Shown here one piece after another: positions 1 through 8,407 of a DNA stretch of 52,926 nucleotides. The position numbers were made by a program, and so were the translations under genes. The stretch's first letter is position 1; the number at the start of each line of letters is the position of its first letter. The notes under the pieces were generated by a model. That model saw only the letters and a program-made list of their open reading frames with translations. It was not told where the DNA came from and did no database searches. Origin of the DNA: Methylobacterium symbioticum (lineage in GTDB: Bacteria; Pseudomonadota; Alphaproteobacteria; Rhizobiales; Beijerinckiaceae); NCBI RefSeq assembly GCF_902141845.1, contig NZ_CABFPH010000034.1, positions 1 through 52,926 of the forward strand. Reading direction: 5' to 3'.

Positions 1-1454
1 GCGAGCCCGCGCAGCACCCCGATCTCCAGGGCGGCGGCCCCGCGCACCACGTCGCTGCGGGACAGGCCGAGCCGGACGAGGGGATGGGCGAGCAGCGCGA
101 TCAGCCGGGCCGGAATCGCGTCGCCCTGTGCCCGGATCAGGTCGGCGGCGAGTTCCGCCGCGAGCCGGGCGAGGCGACCGGCGGAGCTCTGCGCCAGCGC
201 GGTGCCGGCGCTGTCCTCGGCGACGATGCCCCAGCGGGCGAGTTCCGCGGCGACGCGGGCGGCCAACCCCCGGTCCGGCGTGACGAGCGCCGCGGTGGCG
301 CCCGGCCGTTCCAGGGTCTCGCGGAGCGCGATCGCGGCGGCCAGGGCCTCCTCGCGCTCGTCGGCCGCCTCCACCACGGCGAGACCGTCGAGCCCGAGGG
401 CGGCGGTGCGGTCGCGCTCGGCCGGATCGAGCCGGGCCCAGGCATCGGTGGTCTCGGCCGGGCGCAGGGCCTGCGAGAGAAGCTGCGCGCGCGCGACCGT
501 CGGCGCGTCGGAGGCGCCGAGTTCGGTCACCGCCTCGCGCTTCAGGTTGAGATGGGCCGGCCCGAGCAGGCGGTGCAGCACGGCCTGCGGGTGGCCATGC
601 GCGATCTCGCGCTCGAACAGGTCGCCGGTCTCGATGGCGTCCCAGCCCGCCGCGTCGAGATCGCGGTCGAGGCCCGGCAGCACCACGGCGCCGCGCGGCA
701 GCCCCGCCACCGCGGCGATGAGCGTGGCGGTGGCCGGCACCGAGCCGGTCGAGCCTGCCACCACCACCGGATCCGCGGGGCGCTCGCGGGCGAGGCGGCG
801 CGCCTCGGCGAGGATCAGGCTGCGGGCGCGCGAGACCGGGTCGCTCAAGGCCCGCTCGGTGAGGATGCCGGGCCAGTTCTCGGCCGCGATGCGCACGAAA
901 TCCAGGGTGAGGCCGAAATAGCGGGAATATTCCGCCTCGACGGCGCTGCCGATCTCGGACCAGGGCAGGCCCTCGACGGTGAGCGCGTCCATCAGCCCTT
1001 CGAGATCGGCCGCCAGCCCGACCGCGTCGGCAGGCGAGGAGGGCACGAGGAAGGGCACCTCGGCATCGAGCGGCAGCAGCTTGCGATCGACGGTCGCCGC
1101 CCAGGCCTGGACGAGGCGCGCCAGGATCAGGCGCCGCTCCAGCGGCGGCATCGGCGCGCCGAGGGGGTCCGGCCCGTTCTGCAGCAGCGGCTCGGCGGCG
1201 AGGTCGAGCTCGGCCTCGTCCGCCTCGCCGAGCGGAACCATGCGGGGCAGCAGCGCCGCCGGTCCGAGGCGCTCGGCGAGCACGCTGCCGAGCGCGCGGG
1301 CGGCCCGGCGCGTCGGCAGGAACAGGGTGACGCCCGCGAGCGCCAGCGGATCGGCGCCGAGATCGCCGACGAGGCGCCCGTCGAGCAGCGCGTCGGCGAG
1401 CGTCGGCAGGAACGGGGCGCCGCGGCCGATGGTGAAGAGGTGGGATTCGGACAT
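1..1454 (-). CDS. addB: Double-strand break repair protein AddB, N-terminal part (cut by window edge)
   Basis: The first 484 or so residues are visible; the rest lies beyond base 1. The protein begins MSESHLFTIGRGAPFL, followed by TLFLPTRRAARALGSVLAERLG and later VVVAGSTGSVPATATLIAAVAGLPRGAVVLPGLD, the pattern of alphaproteobacterial AddB. AddB is the inactivated-helicase and nuclease partner of AddA in the AddAB helicase-nuclease, which resects broken DNA ends for RecA in the cytoplasm. The C-terminal nuclease and iron-sulfur cysteines are not in view. The start at 1454 is the first ATG of the frame that precedes conserved sequence. The gene follows murU and the tsaE-amgK fusion on the same strand, the usual order in this group, and addA would be expected just beyond base 1. 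Naming rests on family resemblance plus this neighbourhood. Confidence 0.85.
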   Translation of the reverse strand, partial: MSESHLFTIGRGAPFLPTLADALLDGRLVGDLGADPLALAGVTLFLPTRRAARALGSVLAERLGPAALLPRMVPLGEADEAELDLAAEPLLQNGPDPLGAPMPPLERRLILARLVQAWAATVDRKLLPLDAEVPFLVPSSPADAVGLAADLEGLMDALTVEGLPWSEIGSAVEAEYSRYFGLTLDFVRIAAENWPGILTERALSDPVSRARSLILAEARRLARERPADPVVVAGSTGSVPATATLIAAVAGLPRGAVVLPGLDRDLDAAGWDAIETGDLFEREIAHGHPQAVLHRLLGPAHLNLKREAVTELGASDAPTVARAQLLSQALRPAETTDAWARLDPAERDRTAALGLDGLAVVEAADEREEALAAAIALRETLERPGATAALVTPDRGLAARVAAELARWGIVAEDSAGTALAQSSAGRLARLAAELAADLIRAQGDAIPARLIALLAHPLVRLGLSRSDVVRGAAALEIGVLRGL

Positions 1455-1562
1455 GGTGGAGCTTGGCGATCTCGTGTGCCCGTACCGCACCCGGATCAGG
1501 CTTCTCGATGCCGGATCCCTATTCTAGACGTTCCCCGTCCGTTCCACAACGCGGCGCGCCGG

Positions 1563-2297
1563 TCACGGCTGCTGGGTGCTCGCGCTCACCCGCTCCTCCG
1601 CCGCCCGGATCGCCTCGGGGGTGCCGACATGGAGCCACTGGCCGTCGAGGCGCAGGCCGTGGAGGCGGTTGCGGGTGATCGCCCGGTCGAACAGGAGGTT
1701 GAGGGAGAAGGCGCCCTCCGGCGTGTCGGCGAAGAGCTCCGGCTTCAGGATCGCGACGCCCGCGTAGATGAAGGGCGCCACCGCGCGCTCGCCGCGGCGC
1801 TCCAGGCGGCCCTCCGGATCCATCACGAAATCGCCCGCGCCCTCGTAGCCGAGGCTCGTCGCGGTGGGGGCGACGAGAAGCAGGATGTCCATGGCCTCCG
1901 GATCCCAGCCCGCGATCAGGCGGCCGAGATTGGGCGTCGGGCCTTCGAGCCAGAACGAATCCGAGTTCAGCACCACGAAGGGAGCCTCGCCGAGGAGGCC
2001 AAGCGCCTTCTTCACGCCGCCGCCGGTCTCGAGCAGCGCGTCGCGCTCGTCCGAGACCTCTGTTGCGGGCCGTCCGGTCCGGGCGGCGAGATGCGCCTCG
2101 ATCTGGTCGGCGAGGTAGTGGACGTTGACCACCGCGGTCCCGATGCCGGCCTCCGCCACCCGGTCGAGGGCGTGGTCGAGCAGCGCCTTGCCGGCGACGG
2201 CGACGAGGGGCTTCGGGCGCGTATCCGTCACTGGCCGCATGCGCGTGCCGAGGCCCGCCGCGAGGACGAAGGCGCGGGTGATGGTGGGCTCGCTCAT
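1563..2297 (-). CDS. murU: Nucleotidyltransferase, MurU-type (N-acetylmuramate-1-phosphate uridylyltransferase)
   Basis: A 244-residue sugar-nucleotidyltransferase. Near the N-terminus is AFVLAAGLGTRMRPVTDTRPKPL, the nucleotide-binding signature (GxGTRMRP followed by KP). VLNSDSFW carries the metal-binding aspartate region near residue 110. By family it transfers a nucleotide to a sugar 1-phosphate. Some annotations call such proteins mannose-1-phosphate guanylyltransferase, but the position 51 bases downstream of an AmgK-like sugar kinase points to MurU, which makes UDP-MurNAc from MurNAc 1-phosphate in the cell-wall recycling route known from Pseudomonas. The two genes are very probably co-transcribed with addB. 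Substrate specificity is inferred from context only. Confidence 0.82.
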   Translation of the reverse strand: MSEPTITRAFVLAAGLGTRMRPVTDTRPKPLVAVAGKALLDHALDRVAEAGIGTAVVNVHYLADQIEAHLAARTGRPATEVSDERDALLETGGGVKKALGLLGEAPFVVLNSDSFWLEGPTPNLGRLIAGWDPEAMDILLLVAPTATSLGYEGAGDFVMDPEGRLERRGERAVAPFIYAGVAILKPELFADTPEGAFSLNLLFDRAITRNRLHGLRLDGQWLHVGTPEAIRAAEERVSASTQQP

Positions 2298-2348
2298 GCT
2301 GGCAGGCTCGGTCGATGGGCGTCGCGATGGGCGTCGGTTGCGTCGGGT

Positions 2349-3932
2349 TCAGGCCGGGGGCGCGGCGGAAACGAGGCCCGGCAGGTGGCGCTCGTGCCAG
2401 GCGCGCAGGGGGCTGAGCGCCGGATGCTCGAGGTTGCGCGCGAGATAGCCCTCGATGCGCGGCAGATGGGCGAGGTAGCCCGGCTTGCCGTCGCGCCGGT
2501 CGAGGCGGGCGAAGATGCCGAGGATCTTGGTGGCGCGCTGCGCGGCGAGGAGCGCGTAGGCGGTGGCGAAGGCGCCGACATCGAAGCCCGGCTCGCGGGC
2601 ACGGCGCTCGCGGGCGTAGAGGCCGAGCAGCCGCAGTTCGAACTCGGCGCTGGCATCGACGCGGGCATCCTGCAGCAGCGAGGCGACGTCGTAGGCCGGG
2701 TGGCCGAGCACCGCGTCCTGGAAATCGATCAGGCCGACGCGCTCCAGCCCCTCGCGGTTCGGCAGCCAGATCAGGTTCGGCGAGTGGTAGTCGCGCAGGG
2801 TCCAGGTCGGGCGCGCGGGGATCGCGGCCTCAAGGGCCTGCGCCCAGAGGTCGAGGAACTCGGCCCGGGCCTCGGGCGAGAGCGCGACGCCCCGGATGGC
2901 CGGCGCGTACCATTCCGGCATCAGCTCCGCCTCGAAGAGCAGGGCCTCGCGGTCGTAGGTCGGGATGCGGTGCTCGATGCCGGCGGCGACCGGCAGCACG
3001 GCGGGCAGGTCGGTGGCGTGGAGCTTGGCCAACAACCGCGTCGCCTCGGCGTAGCGCTCGGGCCGCGGGGCGCCCCCCTCGACCACGGGCTCGGAGCCGA
3101 GATCCTCCAGGATGAGCAGGCCCTCGTCGAGATCCTCGCCGTAGATGCGCGGGGCCGAGAAGCCGAGCGCCCGCAGGGCCCGGTCCATGGCAACGAAGGC
3201 GTGCACGCTCTCGGCGAGCTTGACGATGGCGCTGTAGGGCTTGCCGTCGCGCACCGGCGGACCGTCCGCGCGCGGCGGCGAGATCATCAGGACGGCGCTG
3301 GTGCCGTCCGGATTGGTCAGGCGCTGGTAGGCGCGCGAGGAGGCGTCGCCCTGCATGTGGGCGCGCTCGGCCAGATCCCAGCCGGCGCGCACGAGCAGGC
3401 CGCGCACCGCCCGCGCCCGCTCGATGCGGGCGCGCATGCCGCCGGTCCCGTCGATGCGGGCGAAGCGCGAGCCCTCGCCGAATTCGGGCCGCAGCGACAG
3501 GTCGACGGTCAGCACCGGCCCGTCGCGGGGGGGCAGCTGCTCGGGCCACTCGACCAGGGTGATGGCGCTCTCGGTGATCTCGTCGAAGCCGAGTTCGATC
3601 AGCTCGTCCGCGCTGCGCAGGCGGTAGAGGTCGGCATGGACGATGCTGCGCCCGTCCCGGCCCGTATAGGGCTGGACCAGGGTGAAGGTCGGGCTCGGAA
3701 CCTCGAGGCCGGGATCGCCCGCGAGTTCGCGGATGACCGCGCGGGCCAGCGTGGTCTTGCCGCCGCCGAGCCCGCCGGACAGGGCGACGACATCGCCCGG
3801 CAGCAGGAACTCGGCGAGGAACAGGCCGAGATCCTCGGTGGCGCCCTCCTCGGGCAGCACGATCTCCCAGGGCTTCGGCGCGTCGTGAGCCGGCTCGGAT
3901 GCCGCGTGCGTATCCGGATCGTGCTGGTCCAA
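2349..3932 (-). CDS. TsaE-AmgK fusion: t6A-synthesis ATPase joined to an anomeric sugar kinase
   Basis: One 527-residue protein with two domains. Residues about 20-160 are TsaE: Walker A GGLGGGKTTLARAV near 53, then PSPTFTLVQPY, HADLYRL and LVEWPEQ. TsaE is the ATPase that assists TsaB/TsaD in making N6-threonylcarbamoyladenosine on tRNAs. Residues about 185-520 form an aminoglycoside-phosphotransferase fold: the catalytic loop reads LRDYHSPNLIW and the metal-binding motif is GLIDFQDAVLGHPAYD, as in AmgK, which phosphorylates MurNAc and GlcNAc at the anomeric carbon. The start is a TTG at 3932, preceded by GGAGGA at good spacing. The next gene is murU, which would use the kinase product. The fusion is known in Rhizobiales; both catalytic motifs look intact. 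Confidence 0.88.
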   Translation of the reverse strand: MDQHDPDTHAASEPAHDAPKPWEIVLPEEGATEDLGLFLAEFLLPGDVVALSGGLGGGKTTLARAVIRELAGDPGLEVPSPTFTLVQPYTGRDGRSIVHADLYRLRSADELIELGFDEITESAITLVEWPEQLPPRDGPVLTVDLSLRPEFGEGSRFARIDGTGGMRARIERARAVRGLLVRAGWDLAERAHMQGDASSRAYQRLTNPDGTSAVLMISPPRADGPPVRDGKPYSAIVKLAESVHAFVAMDRALRALGFSAPRIYGEDLDEGLLILEDLGSEPVVEGGAPRPERYAEATRLLAKLHATDLPAVLPVAAGIEHRIPTYDREALLFEAELMPEWYAPAIRGVALSPEARAEFLDLWAQALEAAIPARPTWTLRDYHSPNLIWLPNREGLERVGLIDFQDAVLGHPAYDVASLLQDARVDASAEFELRLLGLYARERRAREPGFDVGAFATAYALLAAQRATKILGIFARLDRRDGKPGYLAHLPRIEGYLARNLEHPALSPLRAWHERHLPGLVSAAPPA

Positions 3933-4195
3933 ATCCGCTTCCTCCGCGCCGCGCCTGCCGCCCCGGGACCGGACTCGCCCCGGCCGCTCCCCGAAACGCA
4001 GGCGACCGGACCACGCGATCGGACTCTGCGCACGGGCTACAATCGAAGTGTCTCTAGCGAAGGATCGTTAACCGATCATCGCGCCGCGACGAAGCGCCGG
4101 GCCATCGCCGGAACGGCCGCACCGTCACGGGGCGCAGCTTGACAGTCGACCCCGGCCCGGGGAGCAGTCGCCTCTCCCTCAAGGAGAACGTCCCG

Positions 4196-4597
4196 ATGGA
4201 TGCCCTGTTCGCGCGTCTCGGCCCTTACGCGCCCTATACTCTGGCGCTGGTGCGGATCATGAGCGGCCTGCTCTTCCTGGCGCACGGCTCGCAGAAGCTT
4301 CTCGGCTTCCCGCCCCGCGCGAACCCGGCCCCGCCCCTGCTGTCGCTGTTCGGCATCGGCGGCGTGATCGAGCTGGTCGGCGGCGCGCTGATCGTGCTCG
4401 GCCTGTTCACGCGGCCGGTCGCCTTCCTGCTCGCGGGCGAGATGGCCGTCGCCTATTTCCTATTCCACGCCCCCAAGAACTTCTATCCGGCCCTGAACGG
4501 GGGCGATGCGGCGATCCTGTTCTGCTTCATCTTCCTCCACCTCGTCGCGGCCGGCCCGGGCGCCCTCAGCCTCGACGCGCGCCGCCGCCGGATCTGA
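4196..4597 (+). CDS. DoxX family membrane protein
   Basis: 133 residues, mostly hydrophobic, with about four membrane segments. Typical DoxX features are VRIMSGLLFLAHGSQKLLGFP in the first helix and FGIGGVIELVGGALIVLGLFTRPVAFLLAGEMAVAYFLFHAP across the second and third. The ATG at 4196 is chosen over an upstream in-frame start because AAGGAGAA lies about 10 bases before it. DoxX-type proteins are small inner-membrane proteins linked in some bacteria to thiol or redox stress; their biochemical role is mostly unknown. The gene stands alone, about 260 bases from the divergent tsaE-amgK fusion and about 100 bases before pyrH. A GC-rich hairpin follows its stop codon. Confidence 0.85.
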   Translation: MDALFARLGPYAPYTLALVRIMSGLLFLAHGSQKLLGFPPRANPAPPLLSLFGIGGVIELVGGALIVLGLFTRPVAFLLAGEMAVAYFLFHAPKNFYPALNGGDAAILFCFIFLHLVAAGPGALSLDARRRRI

Positions 4598-4601
4598 GGC
4601 C

Positions 4602-4622
4602 GCGGCCCCTCGACGGGGCCGC
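4602..4622 (+). terminator. GC-rich hairpin after the DoxX gene, possible terminator
   Basis: An 8-bp perfect stem (GCGGCCCC and GGGGCCGC) with a 5-base TCGAC loop starts 4 bases after the DoxX stop codon. There is no clear T-run after it, so intrinsic termination is only a possibility. It would separate doxX from the pyrH transcription unit. Confidence 0.35.
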
Positions 4623-4694
4623 CCGGGCTGACGTAGAAGCGCCCCGTTTGCGTGGCGGCCGGCATTCGGGGTCCGGCCACGAGGAGGTGGCTCG

Positions 4695-5414
4695 ATGCCG
4701 GATACGCCGTTTCGCCGCGTCCTCGTGAAGCTGTCCGGAGAGGCGCTCGCCGCTCCGGACGGCTACTGGCTGCATCCGCCGACGCTCGCCGGCCTCGCCG
4801 CGGACATCGCCCGCACCATCGCCGCCGGCATCGAGGTGGCCCTGGTGGTCGGCGGCGGCAACATGATCCGCGGCGCGCGCATCTCGCAGGCCGGCTTCAT
4901 CGACCGGGCCACCGGCGATTCGCTCGGCATGATGGCCACCGTGATGAACTCCCTGGCGCTGGAGACGGCGCTCAACGCCGCCGGCGTGCAGGCGCGCACC
5001 ATGTCGGCGGTCTCGATGCCGACGATCTGCGAGACCTTCGCGCGGCAGCCGGCGCTCCACCACCTCGACAAGGGCCAGGTGGTGGTGCTCGCCGGCGGCA
5101 CCGGCAACCCCTACTTCACCACCGACACCGCGGCGGTGCTGCGGGCGGCGGAGCTGCGCTGCGACGCGGTGCTGAAGGCGACGCAGGTCGACGGCGTCTA
5201 CACCGCCGACCCGAAGACGGACCCGTCCGCGACCCGCTACGACCGCATCACCCACGACGAGGCCATCGCCCGCGACCTCAAGGTCATGGACACCGCCGCC
5301 TTCGCGCTGGCCCGCGAGAGCCGGCTCTCCATCGTGGTGGGCTCCGTGCACGCGCCGAGCTCGATCACCGCGATCCTCACCGGCGACGCACCCTGCACGC
5401 ATGTGGTGCCCTGA
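4695..5414 (+). CDS. pyrH: Uridylate kinase (UMP kinase)
   Basis: 239 residues of the bacterial UMP kinase type in the amino-acid-kinase fold. It phosphorylates UMP to UDP with ATP in pyrimidine synthesis and is normally a hexamer activated by GTP and inhibited by UTP. Seen here are FRRVLVKLSGEAL at the N-terminus (phosphate-binding lysine), ALVVGGGNMIRGA, TGDSLGMMATVMNSLALE, VVVLAGGTGNPYFTTDTAAVLRA and LKATQVDGVYTADPK. A strong ribosome site, GAGGAGGTGG, sits just before the ATG. It heads the run pyrH-frr-cdsA-dxr. In many relatives rpsB and tsf come directly before it, but here they lie about 20 kb away on the other strand. Confidence 0.97.
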   Translation: MPDTPFRRVLVKLSGEALAAPDGYWLHPPTLAGLAADIARTIAAGIEVALVVGGGNMIRGARISQAGFIDRATGDSLGMMATVMNSLALETALNAAGVQARTMSAVSMPTICETFARQPALHHLDKGQVVVLAGGTGNPYFTTDTAAVLRAAELRCDAVLKATQVDGVYTADPKTDPSATRYDRITHDEAIARDLKVMDTAAFALARESRLSIVVGSVHAPSSITAILTGDAPCTHVVP

Positions 5415-5415
5415 A

Positions 5416-5437
5416 GCCCGCGCATCCGTTTGCGGGC
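5416..5437 (+). other. Hairpin between pyrH and frr
   Basis: GCCCGC and GCGGGC pair around a 10-base loop starting 2 bases after the pyrH stop. It could be a weak terminator or a processing or pausing site between pyrH and frr. No T-run follows. Confidence 0.3.
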
Positions 5438-5526
5438 GATCCGGTTTTCGTTCATTGAAGCGCCGACCCGCCCGGGCCCTCGGGGCGCGGGCCTGAATGC
5501 CAGCGAACGCGTCGGGATTTGACGAG

Positions 5527-6090
5527 ATGGCCACACCGGACTTCGACCTCAACGACATCAAGCGCCGCATGCAGGGCGCGGTGGCCTCGCTCTCCAAGGA
5601 TCTGGGCTCCCTGCGCACAGGCCGCGCCAGCCCGAGCCTGGTCGACCCGATCCAGGTCGACGCCTACGGCGCGATGATGCCGATGGCCCAGGTCGCCACC
5701 GTGAGCGTGCCCGAGCCGCGCCTGCTCTCGATCTCCGTCTGGGACCGCAGCATGGTCACGGCCGTCGAGAAGGCGATCCGTGAATCCGATCTCGGCCTCA
5801 ACCCGCAGACGGAGGGCCAGACCATCCGGCTGCGCATCCCCGAGATGAACGAGCAGCGCCGCAAGGAGATGGTCAAGGTCGCCCACAAATACGCGGAGGA
5901 GTCGCGCGTCGCCGTGCGGCACGTGCGCCGCGACGGGCTCGACCACCTCAAGAAGCTCCTGAAGGACAGCGCCATCTCGGAGGACGACGAGAAGCGCCAG
6001 GCGGGCGACGTGCAGAAGGCCACCGACCAGTTCATCGCCGAGATCGACAGCGTGCTCGCCTCCAAGGAGAAGGAGATCATGCAGGTCTGA
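5527..6090 (+). CDS. frr: Ribosome recycling factor
   Basis: 187 residues, the normal RRF length. RRF acts with EF-G to split post-termination ribosomes. Recognisable segments are [23 protein letters not shown] near the N-terminus, [26 protein letters not shown] in the middle and [37 protein letters not shown], which contains the conserved [10 protein letters not shown] stretch. The ATG at 5527 gives a start at [15 protein letters not shown], matching the family; another in-frame ATG lies 30 bases upstream and would add ten poorly conserved residues. The gene follows pyrH by 112 bases and leads directly to cdsA with only 30 bases between. Confidence 0.97.
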   Translation: MATPDFDLNDIKRRMQGAVASLSKDLGSLRTGRASPSLVDPIQVDAYGAMMPMAQVATVSVPEPRLLSISVWDRSMVTAVEKAIRESDLGLNPQTEGQTIRLRIPEMNEQRRKEMVKVAHKYAEESRVAVRHVRRDGLDHLKKLLKDSAISEDDEKRQAGDVQKATDQFIAEIDSVLASKEKEIMQV

Positions 6091-6120
6091 CGCGGGCACC
6101 GCGTCGGGGACGTTCAGGCG

Positions 6121-6972
6121 ATGGCAGGCGAGGCGGCGCCACCGCGACAAGCCTTCGGCGGCCGGGAGCTCGGCCTGCGCGTCCTCTCGGGGATCGTGCT
6201 CGCCGCCCTCGTGGTGGCGGGACTGGTGCTGGGCGGCTGGCCCTTCGCGGGGATCTGGCTCGCGGCCGGCATCGTCGGCGCGGCCGAGTGGATCGGCATG
6301 AGCCGCACCGGGCCCCGCCGCGCCCTGCTCGGGATCGTCGCGCTCACCCTGGCGGCCCTCGTCGTCTGCCTGGAGGAGGCGCTGCCCCTCGCCTGGGGCT
6401 TAGGGATCCTCGCCCTCGGCAGCCTTCTCTGTCTCGCGCTCGCGCGGACCGGTCCCGGCCGCCTGCGCGCGCTCGGGGCGCTCCTCGGCGGCGCCGTCAT
6501 CGCCCTGGTGCCGCCGGCGCTCCGCGACACGCCGGAGATCGGCATCCTCGGCCCCGCCTGGATGTTCGCCGTGGTCTGGTCGACGGATGTCGTCGCCTAC
6601 TTCACCGGCCGCACCTTCGGCGGCCCGAAGCTGATGCCGGCCGTCTCGCCGAAGAAGACCTGGTCCGGAGCGCTCGGCGGTCTCGCCGGGGCGGTGCTGG
6701 CCGGCACGGCGCTGGTGGTGCTCGCCCGCGCCCAAGGCTGGAGCCCGCTCGCGCAGACGAGCCTCGCCCTCGTCGCCCTCGTCAGCGCCGCCGCCTCCGT
6801 GCTCAGCCAGGCGGGCGACCTCCTCGAATCCGCCCTGAAGCGGCATTACGGGGTCAAGGATTCCGGCCGGTCGATTCCCGGCCATGGCGGCGTGATGGAC
6901 CGCCTCGACGGATTTTTCGCGGTGGCCCTGCTCGCCGGCCTGTACCTGGTCGCGCACCGGCTCGCCGCCTGA
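6121..6972 (+). CDS. cdsA: Phosphatidate cytidylyltransferase (CDP-diacylglycerol synthase)
   Basis: 283 residues with about seven to eight hydrophobic segments, an inner-membrane enzyme that makes CDP-diacylglycerol from phosphatidate and CTP, the entry step to all phospholipids. The C-terminal signature is present: GVKDSGRSIPGHGGVMDRLDGF, with the catalytic aspartates of the PGHGG-MDRxD motif. VSPKKTWSGALGG near residue 180 is also typical. The ATG directly follows frr by 30 bases. In most relatives uppS (undecaprenyl pyrophosphate synthase) lies between frr and cdsA; no room exists for it here. The next gene, dxr, starts 14 bases downstream, so the two are surely co-transcribed. Confidence 0.95.
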   Translation: MAGEAAPPRQAFGGRELGLRVLSGIVLAALVVAGLVLGGWPFAGIWLAAGIVGAAEWIGMSRTGPRRALLGIVALTLAALVVCLEEALPLAWGLGILALGSLLCLALARTGPGRLRALGALLGGAVIALVPPALRDTPEIGILGPAWMFAVVWSTDVVAYFTGRTFGGPKLMPAVSPKKTWSGALGGLAGAVLAGTALVVLARAQGWSPLAQTSLALVALVSAAASVLSQAGDLLESALKRHYGVKDSGRSIPGHGGVMDRLDGFFAVALLAGLYLVAHRLAA

Positions 6973-6986
6973 AGGAGTTTCAGCCC

Positions 6987-8165
6987 GTGACCCTCACCGT
7001 CACCGTCCTCGGCGCGACCGGCTCGATCGGCCGCTCGACCACCGACCTCCTCACCCAGCATGCCGGCCGCTTCCGGGTCGGGGCGCTGGTGGGCGGGCGC
7101 GATGCGCAAGGCTTGGCCAAGCTCGCCCGCGAGATCGGCGCCGAGTTCGCGGCACTGGCCGACGAATCCGCCGGCCCGGCGCTGGCCGAGGCGCTGTCGG
7201 GCTCCGGCATCCCGAACGGGGCCGGCGAATCGGCCGTCCTGGAGGCGGTGGCGCGGGAGGCCGACATCGTCGTGGCGGCGGTGAGCGGGGCCGCCGGCCT
7301 GAAGCCGACGCATGCGGCGCTCCGCCTCGGCCGCACCGTGGCGCTCGCCAACAAGGAGAGCCTCGTCTGCGCGGGCGACGCCTTCATGCGCGACGCCGCG
7401 CGCTACAACGCCAAGCTCCTGCCCGTCGATTCCGAGCACAACGCGCTGGCCCAGGCGCTCGGCAACGGCCCGGTCTCGGATGTCGCCAAGATGACGATCA
7501 CCGCCTCGGGCGGCCCGTTCCGCACCTGGACCCGCGAGCGCATCGCCGCGGCCTCCGCGACCGAGGCCGCCGCCCACCCGACCTGGTCGATGGGCATGAA
7601 GATCAACATCGATTCGGCCTCCCTGATGAACAAGGGGCTGGAGCTGATCGAGGCGCACCACCTGTTCGGCCTGGAGCCGGAGCGGCTCGACGTGATCGTG
7701 CACCCGCAATCGATCGTGCACGGCCTCGTCTACTGGCGCGACGGCGCGGTCACCGCCGGCCTCGCCATGCCCGACATGCGCGTGCCGATCGCCCATTGCC
7801 TGGGGCTCGGCGAGCGCCTGACCATCGCCCGCGGCCGCCCCCTCGACCTCGCCGCAGCCGGCAGCCTCACCTTCGAGCCGGCCGACGAGGCGCGCTTCCC
7901 CTGCCTGCGCATCGCCCGCGCGGCGCTGAAGGATGGCGGCGCCGCGCCGACCGTGATGAACGCGGCCAACGAGATCGCGGTGGCGGCCTTCATCCGCGGC
8001 GAGATCGCCTTCTACGGCATCGCCGACCTCGTGGAGAGCGCCGGCTCGCATTTCGCGGGGATCCACCGCGCCGCGCCGGCCGACGTGGACGAGGCGCTCG
8101 CCATCGATGCCGAGGTACGGGCCTGGTCCGAGGCCGCCCTCCCGCGCCTGCGCGCCGCGGGCTGA
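6987..8165 (+). CDS. dxr: 1-deoxy-D-xylulose 5-phosphate reductoisomerase
   Basis: 392 residues starting with GTG at 6987, with AAGGAG about 9 bases upstream. The enzyme converts DXP to methylerythritol 4-phosphate with NADPH, the committed step of the MEP isoprenoid route. Visible motifs are VTVLGATGSIGRSTTDLL (dinucleotide binding), GRTVALANKESLVCAG, LLPVDSEHNALAQAL (metal-binding Asp and Glu), HPTWSMGMKINIDSASLMNKGLELIEAHHLF and VMNAANEIAVAAF. Length and motifs are complete. It overlaps no neighbour; cdsA ends 14 bases before. The usual next gene rseP is absent and a repeat array follows. Confidence 0.97.
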   Translation: MTLTVTVLGATGSIGRSTTDLLTQHAGRFRVGALVGGRDAQGLAKLAREIGAEFAALADESAGPALAEALSGSGIPNGAGESAVLEAVAREADIVVAAVSGAAGLKPTHAALRLGRTVALANKESLVCAGDAFMRDAARYNAKLLPVDSEHNALAQALGNGPVSDVAKMTITASGGPFRTWTRERIAAASATEAAAHPTWSMGMKINIDSASLMNKGLELIEAHHLFGLEPERLDVIVHPQSIVHGLVYWRDGAVTAGLAMPDMRVPIAHCLGLGERLTIARGRPLDLAAAGSLTFEPADEARFPCLRIARAALKDGGAAPTVMNAANEIAVAAFIRGEIAFYGIADLVESAGSHFAGIHRAAPADVDEALAIDAEVRAWSEAALPRLRAAG

Positions 8166-8179
8166 CGCGCGACGCTGCC

Positions 8180-8372
8180 CTCTCCCCGCATGCGGGGAGA
8201 GGCCTGCCTGCACCTCGTCGTGCAGGCAGGAAGCGAAGGCGTCAGCCGAAGCGGCGGTGAGGGGGCGGCTCCGGGCACGGCTCTGTCGGAACCGCCCCCT
8301 CACCTTCGCCTACCGGCTCACATTGCCGACGACGAGGTCGGCAATGCCCTCTCCCCGCTCGCGGGGAGAGGG
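8180..8372. repeat. Array of five perfect inverted repeats between dxr and the ABC-F gene
   Basis: Five hairpins follow one another in 193 bases. First, 8180-8201: an 11-bp palindrome arm CTCTCCCCGCA. Second, 8203-8230: an 11-bp stem CCTGCCTGCAC with a 6-base loop. Third, 8256-8304: a 13-bp stem GGTGAGGGGGCGG closing a 23-base loop. Fourth, 8321-8346: a 10-bp stem CATTGCCGAC with a 6-base loop. Fifth, 8347-8372: a 12-bp stem CCCTCTCCCCGC with a 2-base loop. The outer two are versions of the same sequence, so the array is roughly mirror-symmetric about the large central hairpin. It resembles composite REP-type elements. All stems are perfect, suggesting recent spread or selection on structure. 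Confidence 0.85.
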
Positions 8373-8407
8373 GATGCGCACGACCGGAACGACCAACCGG
8401 AACTCCC

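Noticed and set aside
84..4142. Open frame of 1352 codons on the plus strand
   Set aside because: It is antisense to addB, murU and tsaE-amgK, all with clear conserved motifs; its translation is Arg/Gly/Ala-rich and low complexity, as expected from GC-rich shadow frames.
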